A stretch of 7,347 bases of DNA from Competibacteraceae bacterium UBA2792 (lineage in GTDB: Bacteria > Pseudomonadota > Gammaproteobacteria > Competibacterales > Competibacteraceae): assembly GCA_002352125.1 (NCBI GenBank), contig DEHU01000301.1:1573-8919 (forward strand), given 5' to 3'. The position numbers were made by a program, and so were the translations under genes. The notes below the pieces were generated by a model, which saw only the letters and a list, made by a program, of their open reading frames with translations, was not told the DNA's origin and searched no databases. Below, in pieces: positions 6,425-7,347 of the stretch (position 1 is its first letter; every line of letters begins with the position of its first letter).

Positions 6425-7347
6425 ATGGCCTGGAATGAACCGGGAGGCGGCAACCGCGATCCTTGGAGCGGGGGCGGTCGCGATCAGGGGCCACCCGATC
6501 TGGACGAAGTGATCCGCAAGCTGTCGGATAAGTTCGGCGCTCTGTTGGGCGGCCGGCGTGGTGGCAGCGGTGGCAGCGGCGGCAACGATGATGGTGGAGC
6601 CTCAGGTTCCGGCTTTGCCGGTATCGGTTTGGTGATCGGATTGGTTGCCCTGGCCGGTTGGCTGATCGCCAGCATCTATATCGTGGATGAAGGCACGCGC
6701 GGTGTGGTGCTGCGTTTTGGGCGCTATCTGGAAACCACGATGCCGGGCCCGCATTTACGCATTTTCCCGATCGACCGGGTCGAAATCGTTAACGTCGAGC
6801 AGGTGCGTTTCAGGGAAATCGGTTACCGGTCCGGCAACGGTGTCGGTCGGCAACCGGCTGTTCGTTCGGTGCCGAAGGAAGCGCTGATGCTGACCCAGGA
6901 CGAGAACATCGTGGACGTGCGCTTGGCGGTGCAGTATCAGGTCAGCGATCCCCGCGCCTATTTGTTTAACGTGCTCGACGCGGAGAGCGTGCTGGTTCAA
7001 GTCGTGGAAAGCGCCGCCCGCGAGACCATCGGCAAGAGCACCATGGATTTCGTGTTGACCGAGGGGCGCAGCGACATCGTCGCCGATATCAAGACGCTGA
7101 GCCAGCGCATCCTGGACAACTACCCCCCGGAAGCGTTGCGGATCGGGGTTTCGTCCGCAGCAGATGGGGAAGAAGGAAAACGATCCGAAGCGGTGCCGGC
7201 CAGCGCTTCGCTCGAAGCCGGCAAGGGTAAGAAGCAACCCAGCCCGGCCAGCAGCGGCAAGGGCGCCGGTTTGCGGATCATCACCGTGAACTTGCAGGAC
7301 GCACAACCGCCGGAAGAAGTTCAGGATGCCTTCGCCGACGCCATCAA
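6425..7347 (+). CDS. hflK: FtsH protease regulator HflK (5' part; runs off window)
   Basis: HflK with HflC forms a large SPFH-family assembly that encloses and modulates the FtsH membrane protease; the bulk faces the periplasm. 307 codons are visible and the gene continues past the window end. The N-terminus is typical: MAWNEPGGGNRDPW, acidic PPDLDEVIRKL, then a Gly/Ser-rich stretch (42-63). A single transmembrane helix (about 64-87) is followed by the SPFH segment YIVDEGTRGVVLRFGRY, PGPHLRIFPIDRVE, LTQDENIVDVRLAVQYQVSDPRAYLFNV, and VESAARETIGKSTMDFVLTEGR. ITVNLQDAQPPEEVQDAF at 286-303 is also canonical. Between LSQRILDNY (225-233) and this motif lies an in-frame low-complexity insertion of about 45 residues, absent from E. 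coli HflK and bounded by 9-bp direct repeats. The frame stays open, so the gene looks intact as far as seen. hflC would be expected next. Confidence 0.95.
   Translation, partial: MAWNEPGGGNRDPWSGGGRDQGPPDLDEVIRKLSDKFGALLGGRRGGSGGSGGNDDGGASGSGFAGIGLVIGLVALAGWLIASIYIVDEGTRGVVLRFGRYLETTMPGPHLRIFPIDRVEIVNVEQVRFREIGYRSGNGVGRQPAVRSVPKEALMLTQDENIVDVRLAVQYQVSDPRAYLFNVLDAESVLVQVVESAARETIGKSTMDFVLTEGRSDIVADIKTLSQRILDNYPPEALRIGVSSAADGEEGKRSEAVPASASLEAGKGKKQPSPASSGKGAGLRIITVNLQDAQPPEEVQDAFADAI
7136..7279 (+). repeat. 9-bp direct repeats TTGCGGATC bounding a 135-bp in-frame insertion in hflK
   Basis: TTGCGGATC occurs at 7136-7144 and again at 7271-7279, exactly 135 bp apart, both times in frame as Leu-Arg-Ile (238-240 and 283-285). 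The bases flanking the two copies differ, so each repeat is exactly 9 bp. Between them the protein is Ala, Gly, Ser, Lys, Glu and Pro-rich, unlike the SPFH domain around it. Collapsing the repeat would give PPEALRIITVNLQ, only about one residue longer than the corresponding E. coli stretch. The 9-bp repeat could be a target-site duplication, a replication-slippage footprint, or chance. Confidence 0.7.

Noticed and set aside
1..7347. CRISPR array, tRNA/rRNA gene, insertion sequence, phage, defence or toxin-antitoxin genes
   Set aside because: None is visible. All seven protein genes are ordinary core genes on one strand with no transposase, integrase or spaced repeat array, so a new multi-gene system is not supported here.

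Overview
The window is a GC-rich, entirely plus-strand block of chromosomal housekeeping genes. It looks like a gammaproteobacterium outside the enterics. The proteins resemble their E. coli counterparts closely in motif and length, but MutL is the endonuclease type found where MutH is absent. The genus cannot be named from this sequence alone.

Layout: the 3' part of dapA (1-516) is followed after 7 bp by the lipoprotein gene bamC (524-1705). After 32 bp comes mutL (1738-3594), then miaA (3609-4580). A 222-bp AT-richer leader (4581-4802) precedes hfq (4803-5057), hflX (5087-6388, TTG start) and the 5' part of hflK (6425 to the window end). All gaps except the miaA-hfq gap are 36 bp or less, so the window reads as one or two operons, with the hfq leader the most likely place for a new promoter.

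How the genes fit together: dapA-bamC is a known pair (lysine/diaminopimelate synthesis and outer-membrane protein assembly). mutL-miaA-hfq-hflX-hflK is the classic mutL-hfq-hfl superoperon (mismatch repair, tRNA i6A modification, RNA chaperone, ribosome-rescue GTPase, and regulator of the FtsH protease). Here the two neighbourhoods are joined directly, without the purC or amiB/tsaE genes seen in E. coli.

I found no new multi-gene system. The most unusual signal is in hflK: an in-frame 135-bp (45-codon) low-complexity insertion in the SPFH region. It is bounded by perfect 9-bp direct repeats and contains a small palindrome. Removing one repeat unit would restore a near-gapless family alignment. 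Lesser signals are a 15-bp in-frame tandem duplication in the MutL linker, and a 9-bp tandem repeat plus A-rich and U-rich tracts in the hfq leader that could be Hfq autoregulatory sites.
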